From positions 1 through 44,880 of the forward strand of contig NZ_AZEI01000073.1 in assembly GCF_001436255.1 (NCBI RefSeq): DNA of 44,880 nucleotides. Reading direction: 5' to 3'. Positions 31,516 through 41,482 of the stretch are shown here, one piece after another. The translations under genes and the position numbers were made by a program. This DNA is from Lentilactobacillus rapi DSM 19907 = JCM 15042. Lineage in GTDB: Bacteria; Bacillota; Bacilli; Lactobacillales; Lactobacillaceae. The notes beneath the pieces were generated by a model that saw only the letters and a list, made by a program, of their open reading frames with translations, was not told where the DNA came from and ran no database searches. Each line of letters opens with the position of its first letter. Positions within the stretch are counted from its first letter, which is position 1.

Positions 31516-31924
31516 TCTTGTCCCTTTGAGGTTGAATAGTGAAACTATCAAAATACTATGTACCGCCTGGGGTTGCCAGGCGTTATTAGGAGTAAGAACC
31601 TATCAGCGTTTGTTTGAACTTGAAAGATATATTGGGGGTAGATCGTAAATTCTTGCTTCCGATATTTAATCGTGGGTTACGCTGACGGGCTCTCTTAACA
31701 AGATCAATGCAAGCATAAAGCTTTCATTTAGGTCAAATAATTGGATGTAAACTACATCCAATATCAATAATAGACTTTTTTTACCAATGTTCAATTATAT
31801 TGATCTTTGGCTGATGGGAATTGAATAAAGCAGTTTGTGGTGGCCCCTTTGACGGGAATGATGATCGCTTGCTTCCACCTGCTGGGACTATGTTATTATG
31901 AACATAATCTAGTGAGGTGATCCA
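31516..31924. other. Intergenic stretch before rexB
   Basis: I see no gene in these 409 bp. It holds a short GC hairpin CGCCTGG/CCAGGCG (31564-31582), a perfect palindrome ATTGGATGTA/TACATCCAAT (31740-31762), and the small palindrome ATTATGAACATAAT (31895-31908) in the presumed rexBA promoter area. No clear -35/-10 pair stands out. Confidence 0.4.
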
Positions 31925-34900
31925 ATGACACTTCAATTTGTGTTAGGAAAAAATGGGTACGATCATCAAGAAAAAATGATGCGTATTCTTAAAAATGATC
32001 GGCAACAACATGCCGGAGACAATTTCTTTTACCTAGTTCCCAATCATATTAAATTTGAATCTGAAGTTGAAATTCTTAAACGGTTGGCCGACCCAACCGC
32101 TGCCATCGCTGCCGAAAGTGACGTTCAAGTTTTGTCATTTACTCGGCTGGCCTGGTTCTTTTTGCGCAATTCGCCTAAATATCAGAAACAACGGATTAGC
32201 CAAGCCGGCATTAACATGCTGCTGTATCAAATTATTTTGGATAATCAAAATAAACTGATTTTGTTTTCTCAAGAGGTCCATCATCCCGGGTTTGTTGACC
32301 AAGTGGCTCATCAAATTGCTGAGATGCAAGCCGGCAACGTTTTACCGGAAGATCTGCTTGAACTCTATGAAAATGAAGATACGGTGATCAGCAATGACCT
32401 TCGCGACAAATTACACGACTTTTCAATTATTTATTCGGAATATGTGAAGCAGATTGATGATCGGTACTTCGATAATCATAATATTTTGAATCTGCTGAGT
32501 GATCATTTAGAGCAGCTTGACCTTTCAACTTATCACTTTTATATTTCGGATTTCTCCAAATTCACCGCTCAAGAATCTCGCTTGGTGGAGACGCTGATTA
32601 GTAAAGCCGCCAGCGTGACGGTTTCTTTGACGTTGGACCAAGCATATCGAGATGAGTTGCCAGAAGAACCCAACTTATTTTATCAATCGGCCAAATTATT
32701 TCTGCGGCTATATAAATATGCGGCTGCTGAAAAAGTGCCCTATGTCGGCGCGGTAATGGCCGACCAACCACGGGTAACTCAAGACCTGCTGAAATTAGAG
32801 CGGTATTGGGAGCAGTCGAGTCGAATGGGGGCAAACACGCCCAGTCAGCTTGAATCTAAAAAGGCCATCCAAGTTTATCAGGCTGACAATTTGTACTCGG
32901 AACTTGATCAAGTGGCCACGATGATTCATGGGATGGTTGCGAGTGGGCAGTATCGTTATTCTGACTTCTTGATTTTGACCCGCCATTTGGATGCCTACAA
33001 CAATATTTTAGAGCCAGTCTTTTCGCTGCAAGCGATTCCCTACTTTAAAGATATTCAAAAGTCGATGGTCGACCATCCATTGGTGGAACTGCTGGGTTCA
33101 TTGTTTGATATCTACGATCCAGCCCGTCATCGCAACTACCAATACGATGACGTCATGCGCTTTTTGAAATCCGAATTGGTGATCCCCCAAGTCGATGGGC
33201 ACCCAATGGCAATTGCTGATTATCGCGAGGCAGTTTCCCGCACTGAAAATTTGGTTCTCAAGAACAATTATCAGGGAAGTCGCTGGACTCAAGACGAAGA
33301 CTGGCAGTATGTATGGGTTGCTGACGATGATGAAGGCACGGTCATTACTGATCAGGACAAAGAAATTACCCAACAGATCAATGTGATCCGTCACCTGGTG
33401 AAAGACACCCTGCCGAAATTTTATCGACAACTAGCCAAAGCAAGGACGAATCGCGACGCGGCTAGTGTCTTGTATCGTTTCTTGACTGAGGCTGGGGTGG
33501 TTGACCAATTACAAGCCTGGCGGGACGCAGCAGTTGATGATAATCACATTAATCGTTCCAATCAAATTGAGCAGGTTTGGCGGATGTTTTGCTCATTGCT
33601 GGACGAAAGCGTGGCAATTATTGGTGATAAGCCATTTGTCGCGGCAGATTTTTGGGCGCTGATCTATGCCGGATTTGAAGGGGCCGATTACTCTCAAATT
33701 CCGTCAACATTGGATCAAGTGACCGTTTCTGAAAGCGGGATGGTTCAGATGAACAACCACAAAGTGACGTTCATAATTGGCGCCAACGATGATAATATGC
33801 CCGCTCGAACAGTGAACGAAAATTTGTTTGGGGATGACGATGTTGCTCAGCTACAACAAAATTTAAGCGACGATCAATATCTCAATGATTCCTCTGATGC
33901 GCAAATGGCCTTTGAACCTTATTTGAATTATTTAGCCTTTATGACCCCCTGTGAGAAGTTGATTTTTACGTATACAGGCCAGACCAATGATGAGACAAGT
34001 GTTCAGCTGTCACCGTATGTCCAACGAATTGCGACCCATTTTGGCTTGAAAGTGAATCATTACCCGGCAATTCCAACCAGTGATCAGCCAATCGATCTTT
34101 ACGTTGGAACCAAGCGGGGAACATTACATCATTTAATTCAAGTGATTCAGGCCGCTTACAGGGATGATCCGACGGCACCGACATTATCGACGGCATGGCG
34201 GTTTATTTTTAGCGCCTTGGAAAACGATTCTGAGCTTAACCAGCTCACCAACCGCTTACTGGAAAGTATTGCCTACAAAAATGATCCTAAGCCATTGACG
34301 CCCGACATTGTAACGGGCCTCTATGGAGATAAATTAGATGTGTCGATTTCGCAGTTGCAGTCATTCTATGAAAATCCCTATGAATATTTTCTAAAGTATG
34401 GGCTCCGATTGCAGGAACGCCAAAAGTTTGAGTTATCGAGTGCCAGTACCGGAACCTTCTTCCATGAAGCGTTGGATCGAATCTTTAAAGAAGTTCATGA
34501 ACAGCAGATTGATCTGACGACCTTGAGTGATCAGGATATTGAAGACCTGGTCGCTGAAAATGTTCAGAAGATGATTACGAATCCTGACAATTATCAGTAC
34601 GTGATTTTGGCGAGTTCCAACCGGATGAAATACCTGACTTCTCAGCTGCAGGCAACAATTCAGGAAATGATTCGGGTCATGCGTGATCAGCAAACTGCCA
34701 CCCCAATGCGCCCACGAACGACTGAAAAAGTTTTCGGCCAACCAAGTGGTGACAATCTCAAAGGCCTTTCATTTGAGTTGCCTAATAATCGGCAAGTGAA
34801 TGTTCGTGGCCGGATTGACCGAATTGATTCGATGACGGTTGGCGATAAACGATATTTTGGAATTGTTGACTATAAGTCTGGCAACAAATTGTTTGATTAC

Positions 34901-35488
34901 ACGGAAGCTTACACCGGAATTTCGATGCAGTTGTTGACCTATCTGGACGTCTTAAAGCACAATTTGTTGGAATTGAGCCCGGATGATCCGGATGCCTCAT
35001 TAGCGGGTGCCCTTTATTTGCACATTATTAATTCCAAATTAAAAACCGTTGATATCCAAAAAACTGGATTTAAAGAAGCCCTGTTGGATCAGCACAAATA
35101 TCAGGGGATTTTAGTCTCCGATCCTGATTTGGTCAGTGGCTTGGAGCCTCAACTTGAGGTGGGAAGCGCTCAGGTTTATCCATATACATTAAAGAAAAAT
35201 GGTGAGCCATCCAAGAAATCTGCATTAATTTCCGAAGACGCACTTGAGGCCTTTTTGACGCACACTGAACACTTGATTGTCGATGCAGCCAACAAGATTT
35301 TTGCCGGGGACATTAATTTATCACCGACTAAGTACGGCAGCCGGTCGGCCATGCAGTACACCAAATTTAAGTCGATTATGAACTTCGATCCATTATTAGG
35401 GAATCAAGATTCGCCCAATAATCGCTACCGAATCATTAACAAGCTCAAGCCAAATGACATTATCAAAAAGCTGAAGGAGGAAAAGTAA
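31925..35488 (+). CDS. rexB: ATP-dependent exonuclease subunit B (RexB/AddB)
   Basis: An 1187-aa subunit of the RexAB (AddAB) helicase-nuclease, which resects double-strand breaks for recombination. The C-terminal RecB-type nuclease has GRIDRID and VDYKSGN (D982, K984). The N-terminus, where AddB proteins have a Walker A loop, reads FVLGKNGYDHQ and lacks GKT. The C-terminal region where AddB has an iron-sulfur cysteine cluster reads KYGSRSAMQYTKFKSIMNFD (about 1138-1157) with no cysteine. Both losses occur in lactic acid bacterial RexB. Its stop overlaps the rexA start by one base (TAATG), so the two are translationally coupled. Confidence 0.92.
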   Translation: MTLQFVLGKNGYDHQEKMMRILKNDRQQHAGDNFFYLVPNHIKFESEVEILKRLADPTAAIAAESDVQVLSFTRLAWFFLRNSPKYQKQRISQAGINMLLYQIILDNQNKLILFSQEVHHPGFVDQVAHQIAEMQAGNVLPEDLLELYENEDTVISNDLRDKLHDFSIIYSEYVKQIDDRYFDNHNILNLLSDHLEQLDLSTYHFYISDFSKFTAQESRLVETLISKAASVTVSLTLDQAYRDELPEEPNLFYQSAKLFLRLYKYAAAEKVPYVGAVMADQPRVTQDLLKLERYWEQSSRMGANTPSQLESKKAIQVYQADNLYSELDQVATMIHGMVASGQYRYSDFLILTRHLDAYNNILEPVFSLQAIPYFKDIQKSMVDHPLVELLGSLFDIYDPARHRNYQYDDVMRFLKSELVIPQVDGHPMAIADYREAVSRTENLVLKNNYQGSRWTQDEDWQYVWVADDDEGTVITDQDKEITQQINVIRHLVKDTLPKFYRQLAKARTNRDAASVLYRFLTEAGVVDQLQAWRDAAVDDNHINRSNQIEQVWRMFCSLLDESVAIIGDKPFVAADFWALIYAGFEGADYSQIPSTLDQVTVSESGMVQMNNHKVTFIIGANDDNMPARTVNENLFGDDDVAQLQQNLSDDQYLNDSSDAQMAFEPYLNYLAFMTPCEKLIFTYTGQTNDETSVQLSPYVQRIATHFGLKVNHYPAIPTSDQPIDLYVGTKRGTLHHLIQVIQAAYRDDPTAPTLSTAWRFIFSALENDSELNQLTNRLLESIAYKNDPKPLTPDIVTGLYGDKLDVSISQLQSFYENPYEYFLKYGLRLQERQKFELSSASTGTFFHEALDRIFKEVHEQQIDLTTLSDQDIEDLVAENVQKMITNPDNYQYVILASSNRMKYLTSQLQATIQEMIRVMRDQQTATPMRPRTTEKVFGQPSGDNLKGLSFELPNNRQVNVRGRIDRIDSMTVGDKRYFGIVDYKSGNKLFDYTEAYTGISMQLLTYLDVLKHNLLELSPDDPDASLAGALYLHIINSKLKTVDIQKTGFKEALLDQHKYQGILVSDPDLVSGLEPQLEVGSAQVYPYTLKKNGEPSKKSALISEDALEAFLTHTEHLIVDAANKIFAGDINLSPTKYGSRSAMQYTKFKSIMNFDPLLGNQDSPNNRYRIINKLKPNDIIKKLKEEK

Positions 35489-38400
35489 TGGATTACACGC
35501 CAGATCAAGAAAAAGCGATTAATGATCGCCCTGCAGGTAATCTCCTGGTTTCTGCCTCGGCTGGTTCTGGGAAGACCCGGGTGTTGGTGGATCGAATTAT
35601 CAAAATGGTCAAAAATCACGAAGCCAACATCGACCAACTGCTAGTAGTTACTTTCACGAACGCTGCTGCCAAGGAAATGCGGCAGCGGCTTCAGCGATCA
35701 TTGCGGGAAGAATTCAACGCAACGGATAGTCCACAAGAGAAAGCAGCCCTGTTGACTCAAATCCAGAAGGTCTCGGTGGCTGATATCACCACGATGGATG
35801 CCTACTGTCAGAAATTAGTTTCCAGATATTATTATATTTTAGGGATTGACCCGAACTTTAGAATCCTTTCTGATGATACGGAAAAAGAACTCCTGAAGGA
35901 TCAAGCATGGCAAGACGTGCGTGAAGACTTATATGGCAATGATCAGGATGGCTCCTTTGCCCGGTTAACCGAAAACTTTTCCAATGATCGCAGTGACGAC
36001 GGCTTAACCAACGTGGTATACAAGATGGACGAATTTGCCAGTGTTACCGACGATCCCGACGGTTGGCTGGAAAATTCGGCACAATTTTATGATTTTCAGG
36101 GGCAAAGCTTGATCAAAAGCGATTTTTACCGCCAGTTCATCAAACCGCAAATTGATGATTTCTTCAGCCAGGTCGAGATGGATCACTTCTTAATGATTCA
36201 GTTGGCTCAGCAAGCCGAACTTTTCAAAGATGAGGAAGCCCTCGATAAGCAGCTCGATTCACTCAAGAATTTGAAGCAGCACATCGATAACTGTAGCTCG
36301 TGGGATGAGTTACGGGATGCTGTCAATCAATTTACTTTTGATAAGCTTCCATCGGCAACGGGCCTTGAAGCTGATCAACAAAAGGTTCACACCCAAATTC
36401 GTGATATTAATAATAGCATCAAGAATAAAGACAAACGATTCCAAAAATTTCAGGCACGCTACTTCTTGTTAAACGAAGCCACTAACATTAAGATCATGCA
36501 GGCAGCCAAGGGCCGGATTGAAAAATTGGTGGCCGTTGTTCAACAATTTCGTCAGGCCTATCGGGAACTCAAAAATCAACGCCACCTAATGGAATTCATT
36601 GACATTGAGCACGCTGCTTATGACATTTTGAATAACTCCAGTGACCAAGCAAAGCTGATCCAACAGAAGCTGCAGAATCAGTATTACGAAATCATGGTCG
36701 ATGAGTATCAGGATAATAACCGGCTGCAGGACGCTATTTTAAATAAAATTGCCAAACCGGATCAGGGAAACCGGTTTATGGTTGGTGACTCCAAACAGTC
36801 AATTTATCGGTTTAGATTGGCAGATCCCCAGATGTTTATTGATAAAGAGGAAAGCTATACGGATCAAGATAATGATAACGAGTTGGTCTCCCTGGCGGAA
36901 AACTTTCGGTCTGCCCAAAATATTGATGATTTCACTAACCTGATTTTTGAACAAATCATGGATAAGCAGGTTGGCGAAATTGATTATTCAAAAGCTAAGC
37001 TGAAATTTGGAAATACAGAGGCCCTCAAAAGTTATCCTTCCAAGGTTTCCCTACTAATTTATGAGAATAGCACTGGCGCTGGGGATGAGGAAGTTGAGGA
37101 CACCCAGATCGAAGATAGTGATACTGGTCAAGTTGAAATGATTGCCCAAAAAATTCGCGCCCTGTTGGATAATCACGAGCAAATTTATGATCACGATCAT
37201 TTACGTGATATCACGCCCGGTGACATTGCCATCATCTCGCCAACCCACAATAGTGAGCTGACAATGGCCGATGTTTTCAAGCAATATCACATTGAAGCGG
37301 AGATTACTGGTGCTAAAAGTTATTTAAAAACAACCGAGATTCAAGTGATGATGTCCCTATTATCGGTTATTGACAACCCTTATCAGGACATTCCCCTGGT
37401 TGCTGTCTTGCGGTCACCGATCGTTGGCCTTGATGAAAATCAGCTGGCGTTTGTTCGGATTAACCGGAAAACGGGTGATTATTATCAAGCGGTACTGGAT
37501 TTCGTTCAGCAATATCCAACGGCGGCACCAACCGATTATGGGCAACGGGTTTATAGCAAAATCGCCACTTTTTTAAGCCAATTGACTCATTTTAAAAATG
37601 TTGCCCAACAAGACGGCCTCGTGGCTTTGATTTGGGATATTTATAATACGACCGGTTATTTAGACTATGTTGGCGGGATGCCGGGCGGCTACCAGCGCCA
37701 AACCAACTTACATGCCTTGTACGAGCGGGCCGCTGATTATGAAAAGAATGGCTTCAAGGGGCTGTTCAGGTTTGTCCTGTTCATTGAACGGATGCAGGAC
37801 CATGATAAAGACCTGGCGACAGCCAATCTGGCCACCGCGGCTGACAAAGTTCAGGTAATGACCATTCACGGGAGTAAAGGCCTCCAGTTCCCGGTCGTTT
37901 TCTTAAACGATGTTGGCAAGAAGTTCAACGATCAGGATTTACGAGGCAACTATATTTTGAATGATCATCTTGGAATTGGCATCTCTTATTTAAATACTGA
38001 AACCCGAGAGGTATTTGATCCATTGCAAAGAGAAGCCGTTAAGGCGGTTACAAAGAATGCGTTTTTATCTGAAGAAATGCGTAAATTATATGTGGCGATG
38101 ACCAGAGCTGAACAGCGACTTTATTTAGTTGCCAAGGTTAAAGGTTCTAAAGATCAACCATTTGATGAGAAAAAGCAGATTTTAACCTGGCAGTCAAAGA
38201 CCAACGTTGGGAGATTATTGTTGCCGACTGCCACTCGTAACAGTGCTCAGAATTATTTATCATGGATTGGCCCGGCAATTTCTCGGCATCCGTTGGTATT
38301 AAACGAATTTGGTGATAGCCAATCCTTTGACGAACTGGCCGCTGATCAATCGAAGTTCGATATCCAGTTTTTCGACAATGCCAAGTTGACCAAAGCAATG

Positions 38401-39231
38401 AAGCAGGCAGATAAAGCCGCACTATCTCCTAACGACTGGATCGATCAATTGACTGTTTCTCAGTCTTCGGATCCCGAATCAGCTAAAATAGCGGGTTTGA
38501 TGGATTACGAGTATCCTTATCAGGCCGCAACCCACACCACTGCCTATCAGTCAGTTTCTGAGATTAAGCGGTTATTTGATGATCCGGATAATATTCAGTT
38601 GGGCAATCATTCGTTATTAGATGCTGATCAGGTCATTCGCCCAAGCCGTTATACGCAGTCGAGCCTAGCTGCCCCCACGTTTATTTCTGGTAACGGAAAG
38701 CAGCAGCCTTCGCCAACCGACGTGGGAACTGCGACCCACATGCTGCTTCAACAGATCAATCTTTCAATAACTCCAGATCAGAAATCCGTTACTCAGCTCC
38801 GTGATCGGTTGGTTGAGCAAGGCATTATTCTCAAAAATGTCGCGGATAAGATTAACATTGATGGGGTTTTAAAATTCTATCAAACTTCTGTCGGGCAACG
38901 CGTTTTAAGCAACCCCGAGCAAACCCAGCGTGAAGCCCCATTTTCATTACTGATGAAGGCCAGCGATGTCTTCAAAAACTTCAATGACGATGATCAACGT
39001 ATCCTGATTCATGGGATTATTGATGGCTATTGTGTCACTGATGATGGCGCTTATTTGTTTGACTACAAGACTGATCGATTGACGCCCAAGGTGACCGTTC
39101 AAACAATCGTTGATCGATATCGCGGTCAGCTGGAGCTGTATGGGATGGCATTGGCAAAAATTCTTGGTCGCCCAATTACTGAAAAGTATTTGTATTTATT
39201 AGCGGACCAACAATTAATTAAAGTTAACTAA
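35488..39231 (+). CDS. rexA: ATP-dependent helicase/nuclease subunit A (RexA/AddA)
   Basis: A 1247-aa UvrD-type helicase-nuclease. Walker A is SASAGSGKT (22-30). The helicase block includes VTFTNAAAKEMRQRL, VDEYQDNN, GDSKQSIYRFR, ENFRS, MTIHGSKGLQFPVVF and YVAMTRAEQRLYL. The C-terminal nuclease has IDGYCVTDDGAYLFDYKTDRL. It forms RexAB with the preceding gene and follows it with a one-base stop-start overlap. Length fits AddA (about 1230-1250). GGAGG at 35476-35480 lies within the end of rexB. Confidence 0.95.
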   Translation: MDYTPDQEKAINDRPAGNLLVSASAGSGKTRVLVDRIIKMVKNHEANIDQLLVVTFTNAAAKEMRQRLQRSLREEFNATDSPQEKAALLTQIQKVSVADITTMDAYCQKLVSRYYYILGIDPNFRILSDDTEKELLKDQAWQDVREDLYGNDQDGSFARLTENFSNDRSDDGLTNVVYKMDEFASVTDDPDGWLENSAQFYDFQGQSLIKSDFYRQFIKPQIDDFFSQVEMDHFLMIQLAQQAELFKDEEALDKQLDSLKNLKQHIDNCSSWDELRDAVNQFTFDKLPSATGLEADQQKVHTQIRDINNSIKNKDKRFQKFQARYFLLNEATNIKIMQAAKGRIEKLVAVVQQFRQAYRELKNQRHLMEFIDIEHAAYDILNNSSDQAKLIQQKLQNQYYEIMVDEYQDNNRLQDAILNKIAKPDQGNRFMVGDSKQSIYRFRLADPQMFIDKEESYTDQDNDNELVSLAENFRSAQNIDDFTNLIFEQIMDKQVGEIDYSKAKLKFGNTEALKSYPSKVSLLIYENSTGAGDEEVEDTQIEDSDTGQVEMIAQKIRALLDNHEQIYDHDHLRDITPGDIAIISPTHNSELTMADVFKQYHIEAEITGAKSYLKTTEIQVMMSLLSVIDNPYQDIPLVAVLRSPIVGLDENQLAFVRINRKTGDYYQAVLDFVQQYPTAAPTDYGQRVYSKIATFLSQLTHFKNVAQQDGLVALIWDIYNTTGYLDYVGGMPGGYQRQTNLHALYERAADYEKNGFKGLFRFVLFIERMQDHDKDLATANLATAADKVQVMTIHGSKGLQFPVVFLNDVGKKFNDQDLRGNYILNDHLGIGISYLNTETREVFDPLQREAVKAVTKNAFLSEEMRKLYVAMTRAEQRLYLVAKVKGSKDQPFDEKKQILTWQSKTNVGRLLLPTATRNSAQNYLSWIGPAISRHPLVLNEFGDSQSFDELAADQSKFDIQFFDNAKLTKAMKQADKAALSPNDWIDQLTVSQSSDPESAKIAGLMDYEYPYQAATHTTAYQSVSEIKRLFDDPDNIQLGNHSLLDADQVIRPSRYTQSSLAAPTFISGNGKQQPSPTDVGTATHMLLQQINLSITPDQKSVTQLRDRLVEQGIILKNVADKINIDGVLKFYQTSVGQRVLSNPEQTQREAPFSLLMKASDVFKNFNDDDQRILIHGIIDGYCVTDDGAYLFDYKTDRLTPKVTVQTIVDRYRGQLELYGMALAKILGRPITEKYLYLLADQQLIKVN

Positions 39232-39326
39232 TTTTACGGATTGCTAAAGGTTGAGCAAAAAGGGTCGTGCCAAAATCCTGTGGTGATATACTCGAGTAGA
39301 TATTTCAGAGCAGGGGATTGGATACA

Positions 39327-39878
39327 ATGAAGAAATTGTTGCAAATAATATTGGCGATAGCGTTGATGCTGATCGCAACAGGGTGTTCCAACACCACTCA
39401 AACGCGTCATAAAACGGGTGTGGTCGGTCAACCCCAAATCGTGAACTGGCGCCACTCGTCTGAATCTAGACCGTACCCGACCATTACGCGGGCCAATGAT
39501 CGCTATCTGCGGGTTTCAATCGGCAGACAGCGAGTTTATGTGATGAGCCCCAATAATCGGGTTCTGTACACAATGTATGCTTCGACCGGTCGGGATAATT
39601 CCACGCCGAAAGGAACTTTCCATATTCAACAAGAACGCGGTAACTTCTTCTATAATCAACATTCCAAGGAAGGCGCCCGTTATTGGACATCATGGAAAGA
39701 CCATGGAATCTACCTTTTCCACACGGTGCCAACCGATGCTGACGGTCACTATATCAAGTCGGAAGCCAAGACATTGGGGAAGCAGGCCGATTCGCACGGC
39801 TGCATTAGGCTGTCGATCCCGGATGCCAAGTGGATTAATCGGACTGTGCCAGCAGGAACGAAGGTTGACGTGCAGTGA
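39327..39878 (+). CDS. L,D-transpeptidase (YkuD) lipoprotein
   Basis: A 183-aa envelope enzyme. A lipoprotein signal (MKKLLQIILAIALMLIATGC) puts the lipid on C20. The YkuD catalytic domain spans about 60-183, with H132 and the nucleophile motif SHGCIRL (C159). L,D-transpeptidases form 3-3 crosslinks or modify peptidoglycan stems. Start ATG 39327 with AGGGGA 9 nt upstream; the TTG-started longer frame is less likely. Monocistronic, 95 nt after rexA. Confidence 0.88.
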   Translation: MKKLLQIILAIALMLIATGCSNTTQTRHKTGVVGQPQIVNWRHSSESRPYPTITRANDRYLRVSIGRQRVYVMSPNNRVLYTMYASTGRDNSTPKGTFHIQQERGNFFYNQHSKEGARYWTSWKDHGIYLFHTVPTDADGHYIKSEAKTLGKQADSHGCIRLSIPDAKWINRTVPAGTKVDVQ

Positions 39879-40054
39879 GCGCTGGGGATGAGTTGGGTGA
39901 ACTCCCACCAATACATGAAGCAGTTTTAATCTTGATAACTAAGAAGTGCTGGTTTTAATGACAAACCGAAACCGGATCAGACCGGGATATATTCATTTCC
40001 AATTGATACTTATTCGCTTGGATCGACACTGATACTTAGATTAAAGTCGTGCTC
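39879..40054. other. Intergenic stretch after the L,D-transpeptidase
   Basis: I see no gene or strong signal here. With R2-C it fills the gap to the small membrane gene at 40174. Confidence 0.4.
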
Positions 40055-40159
40055 AAACGGCTGATCCCTGCCATTTAACAAAAATGACCAACTATTCCAA
40101 AATCAGGAATAATTGGTCATTTTCGTTAAATTCTGGGATCAAAATGCCTTTCGTCCCAA
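40055..40159 (+). repeat. R2 hairpin repeat, full copy (R2-C)
   Basis: Arms from AAACGGCTGATCCCTGCC to GTTAAATTCTGGGATC and TTTCGTCCC. The inner stem pairs ATGACCAACTATTCC with GGAATAATTGGTCAT. The apical core ATTCCAAAATCAGGAAT (40094-40110) is identical to that of R1-f. It is nearly identical to R2-D, 1.1 kb to the right, and sits between converging genes. Confidence 0.85.
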
Positions 40160-40173
40160 CCTTTAAAAAATCA

Positions 40174-40365
40174 TTAGCTCAAGTTAAACAAATTCACTAA
40201 GATGATTCCCATTACTAAAACGACAGTGATGATCCCGATCGAAAACTTGGTGAAAAATTTGCCATTAATTTTATTTAATAGGAAAAAGGTAATTCCCAGA
40301 CAAATAATGCCGATCACATACATCATAATTAGCGCCGTTTTGACTGTTAAATCTGATTCTGCCAT
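40174..40365 (-). CDS. Small two-TM membrane protein (63 aa)
   Basis: A 63-aa protein with two hydrophobic helices (about 10-30 and 38-60) separated by a short basic loop (NKINGKFFTKF). I take ATG 40363-40365 (MAESDL) with GGGGTGA upstream. No family recognised. It lies 42 nt downstream of the GNAT gene on the same strand and may be in its operon. Confidence 0.65.
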   Translation of the reverse strand: MAESDLTVKTALIMMYVIGIICLGITFFLLNKINGKFFTKFSIGIITVVLVMGIILVNLFNLS

Positions 40366-40407
40366 TCCTATCACCCCATCAAAAACATTTTACCTCATTT
40401 TTAATGA

Positions 40408-40941
40408 TTACCCAATAATGAGTTGATAGGCGTATCGGGGAGTGGCTTCGTGACCCTTTTCGGTCATGTAAATTGTGCCACGCTTGGTAAAACCGTTGGT
40501 GGTGATGACATGTTGCATGCCTAGGTTATCGGGATGGGTGTCAATTCGAATGTCCTTGTAACCAAGAACGCCGGAAATCGTGATCAACCCAGTGATCATC
40601 TTGTCTGAAAGGTGCTGGCCACGGAAGTCTGCTGACATGGCAATTCTGTGGATAGCGGTGTAGCGGCCGTGGACGCCGTTGACCCACTCGCCGTCGTGAA
40701 TATTGAGATAATTGACATCCAGCCCTTGATGCAGAGCAGCGGTTCCGGCAATTTTGCCGTCAATGATCAGGACATAGGTAATGCCGAATTTGACGTCGGT
40801 TTCTAAAGCCTCATCGTCTGGGTAGCCATTTTGCCATTGGTCGATGCCTTGTTGTTTGAGGTACGCTTTTGCTTCTTTGATGATTTTTTTAATTGTTGGT
40901 AAGTCTTCATTGGTTGCTTGTCGTAAATATGTTGCTGGCAT
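40408..40941 (-). CDS. GNAT-family N-acetyltransferase
   Basis: A 177-aa acetyltransferase: LRQATNEDLPTIKKIIKEA at the start, YVLIIDGKIAGTAAL in the middle, and IHRIAMSADFRGQHLSDKMI as the acetyl-CoA loop (R/Q-x-x-G/A form, here RGQHLS), then DIRIDTHPDNLGMQHVITTNGF. It transfers acetyl from acetyl-CoA to an amine; the substrate is unknown. ATG 40941 is preferred for its conserved N-terminus, although the GAGG ribosome site is 11 nt upstream. A start at GTG 40950 is possible. Confidence 0.82.
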   Translation of the reverse strand: MPATYLRQATNEDLPTIKKIIKEAKAYLKQQGIDQWQNGYPDDEALETDVKFGITYVLIIDGKIAGTAALHQGLDVNYLNIHDGEWVNGVHGRYTAIHRIAMSADFRGQHLSDKMITGLITISGVLGYKDIRIDTHPDNLGMQHVITTNGFTKRGTIYMTEKGHEATPRYAYQLIIG

Positions 40942-41157
40942 TGTGCTCACATCCTCGTTGGTATTTCTAACCATAATAATTAGATTAAATTAACACGAAA
41001 GAGCATTATAGAGCAAAAATATGGGACATGCAACCGGAAATATTCGTGAATTTTGGGCAATAAAAAAGATGATCAGCCGTGGTGCGTGGGCATTAGTCAG
41101 CAGAGCGTTTATAAATGCAATTGAGCTTTGCGTTCTTATGTTGATAGAGCCTGCACT

Positions 41158-41260
41158 AAACGGCTGATCTCGGCCATTTAACAAAAATGACCAACTATTC
41201 CAAAATCAGGAATAATTGGTCACTTTCGTTAAATTCTGGGACCAAAACGCCGATTGTCCC
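41158..41260 (+). repeat. R2 hairpin repeat, full copy (R2-D)
   Basis: Same arms and inner stem as R2-C with a few changes (CTCGGCC for CCTGCC; GGTCACTTTC for GGTCATTTTC). Apical core ATTCCAAAATCAGGAAT at 41197-41213. It lies downstream of the CsbD-like gene and upstream of the GNAT gene. The rest of 40942-41157 holds no gene that I can support. Confidence 0.85.
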
Positions 41261-41293
41261 AGTCTTGGATGACCTCAGGGCTTGTCGCCCGCT

Positions 41294-41482
41294 TTAGTCA
41301 TCTAGTACTTCATTTGTTTTTTCGGCAGCTTTTTCTTTTACATCCTCTACCTTATCTTTCGCCTTGCCGGATGTCTTTTGGGCCTTACCCTTTAATTTGA
41401 GCTTGTCGTTTCCGGTCATGTCACCGATACTTTCTTTGACCTTACCAACTACTTCATCTTTTTTATTCTTTAAGTCTCCCAT
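41294..41482 (-). CDS. CsbD-like stress protein
   Basis: A 62-aa CsbD-family protein: GDLKNKKDEVVGKVKESIGDMTGNDKLKLKGKAQKTSGKAKDKVEDVKEKAAEK. It is lysine-rich and helical, with no membrane span. Members are general-stress-induced, and the molecular role is not known. ATG 41482 with AAAGGAT 9 nt upstream; the 25-residue extension in the longer frame is not CsbD-like. The next plus-strand gene is divergent, 160 nt away. Confidence 0.85.
   Translation of the reverse strand: MGDLKNKKDEVVGKVKESIGDMTGNDKLKLKGKAQKTSGKAKDKVEDVKEKAAEKTNEVLDD

Noticed and set aside
31740-31762. Palindrome as terminator or operator
   Set aside because: The T-run is 13 nt away and no promoter overlaps it, so no role could be supported; mentioned only as a sequence feature.
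40990-41184. 64-aa minus-strand ORF
   Set aside because: Overlaps R2-D, has no ribosome site and an unconvincing composition.
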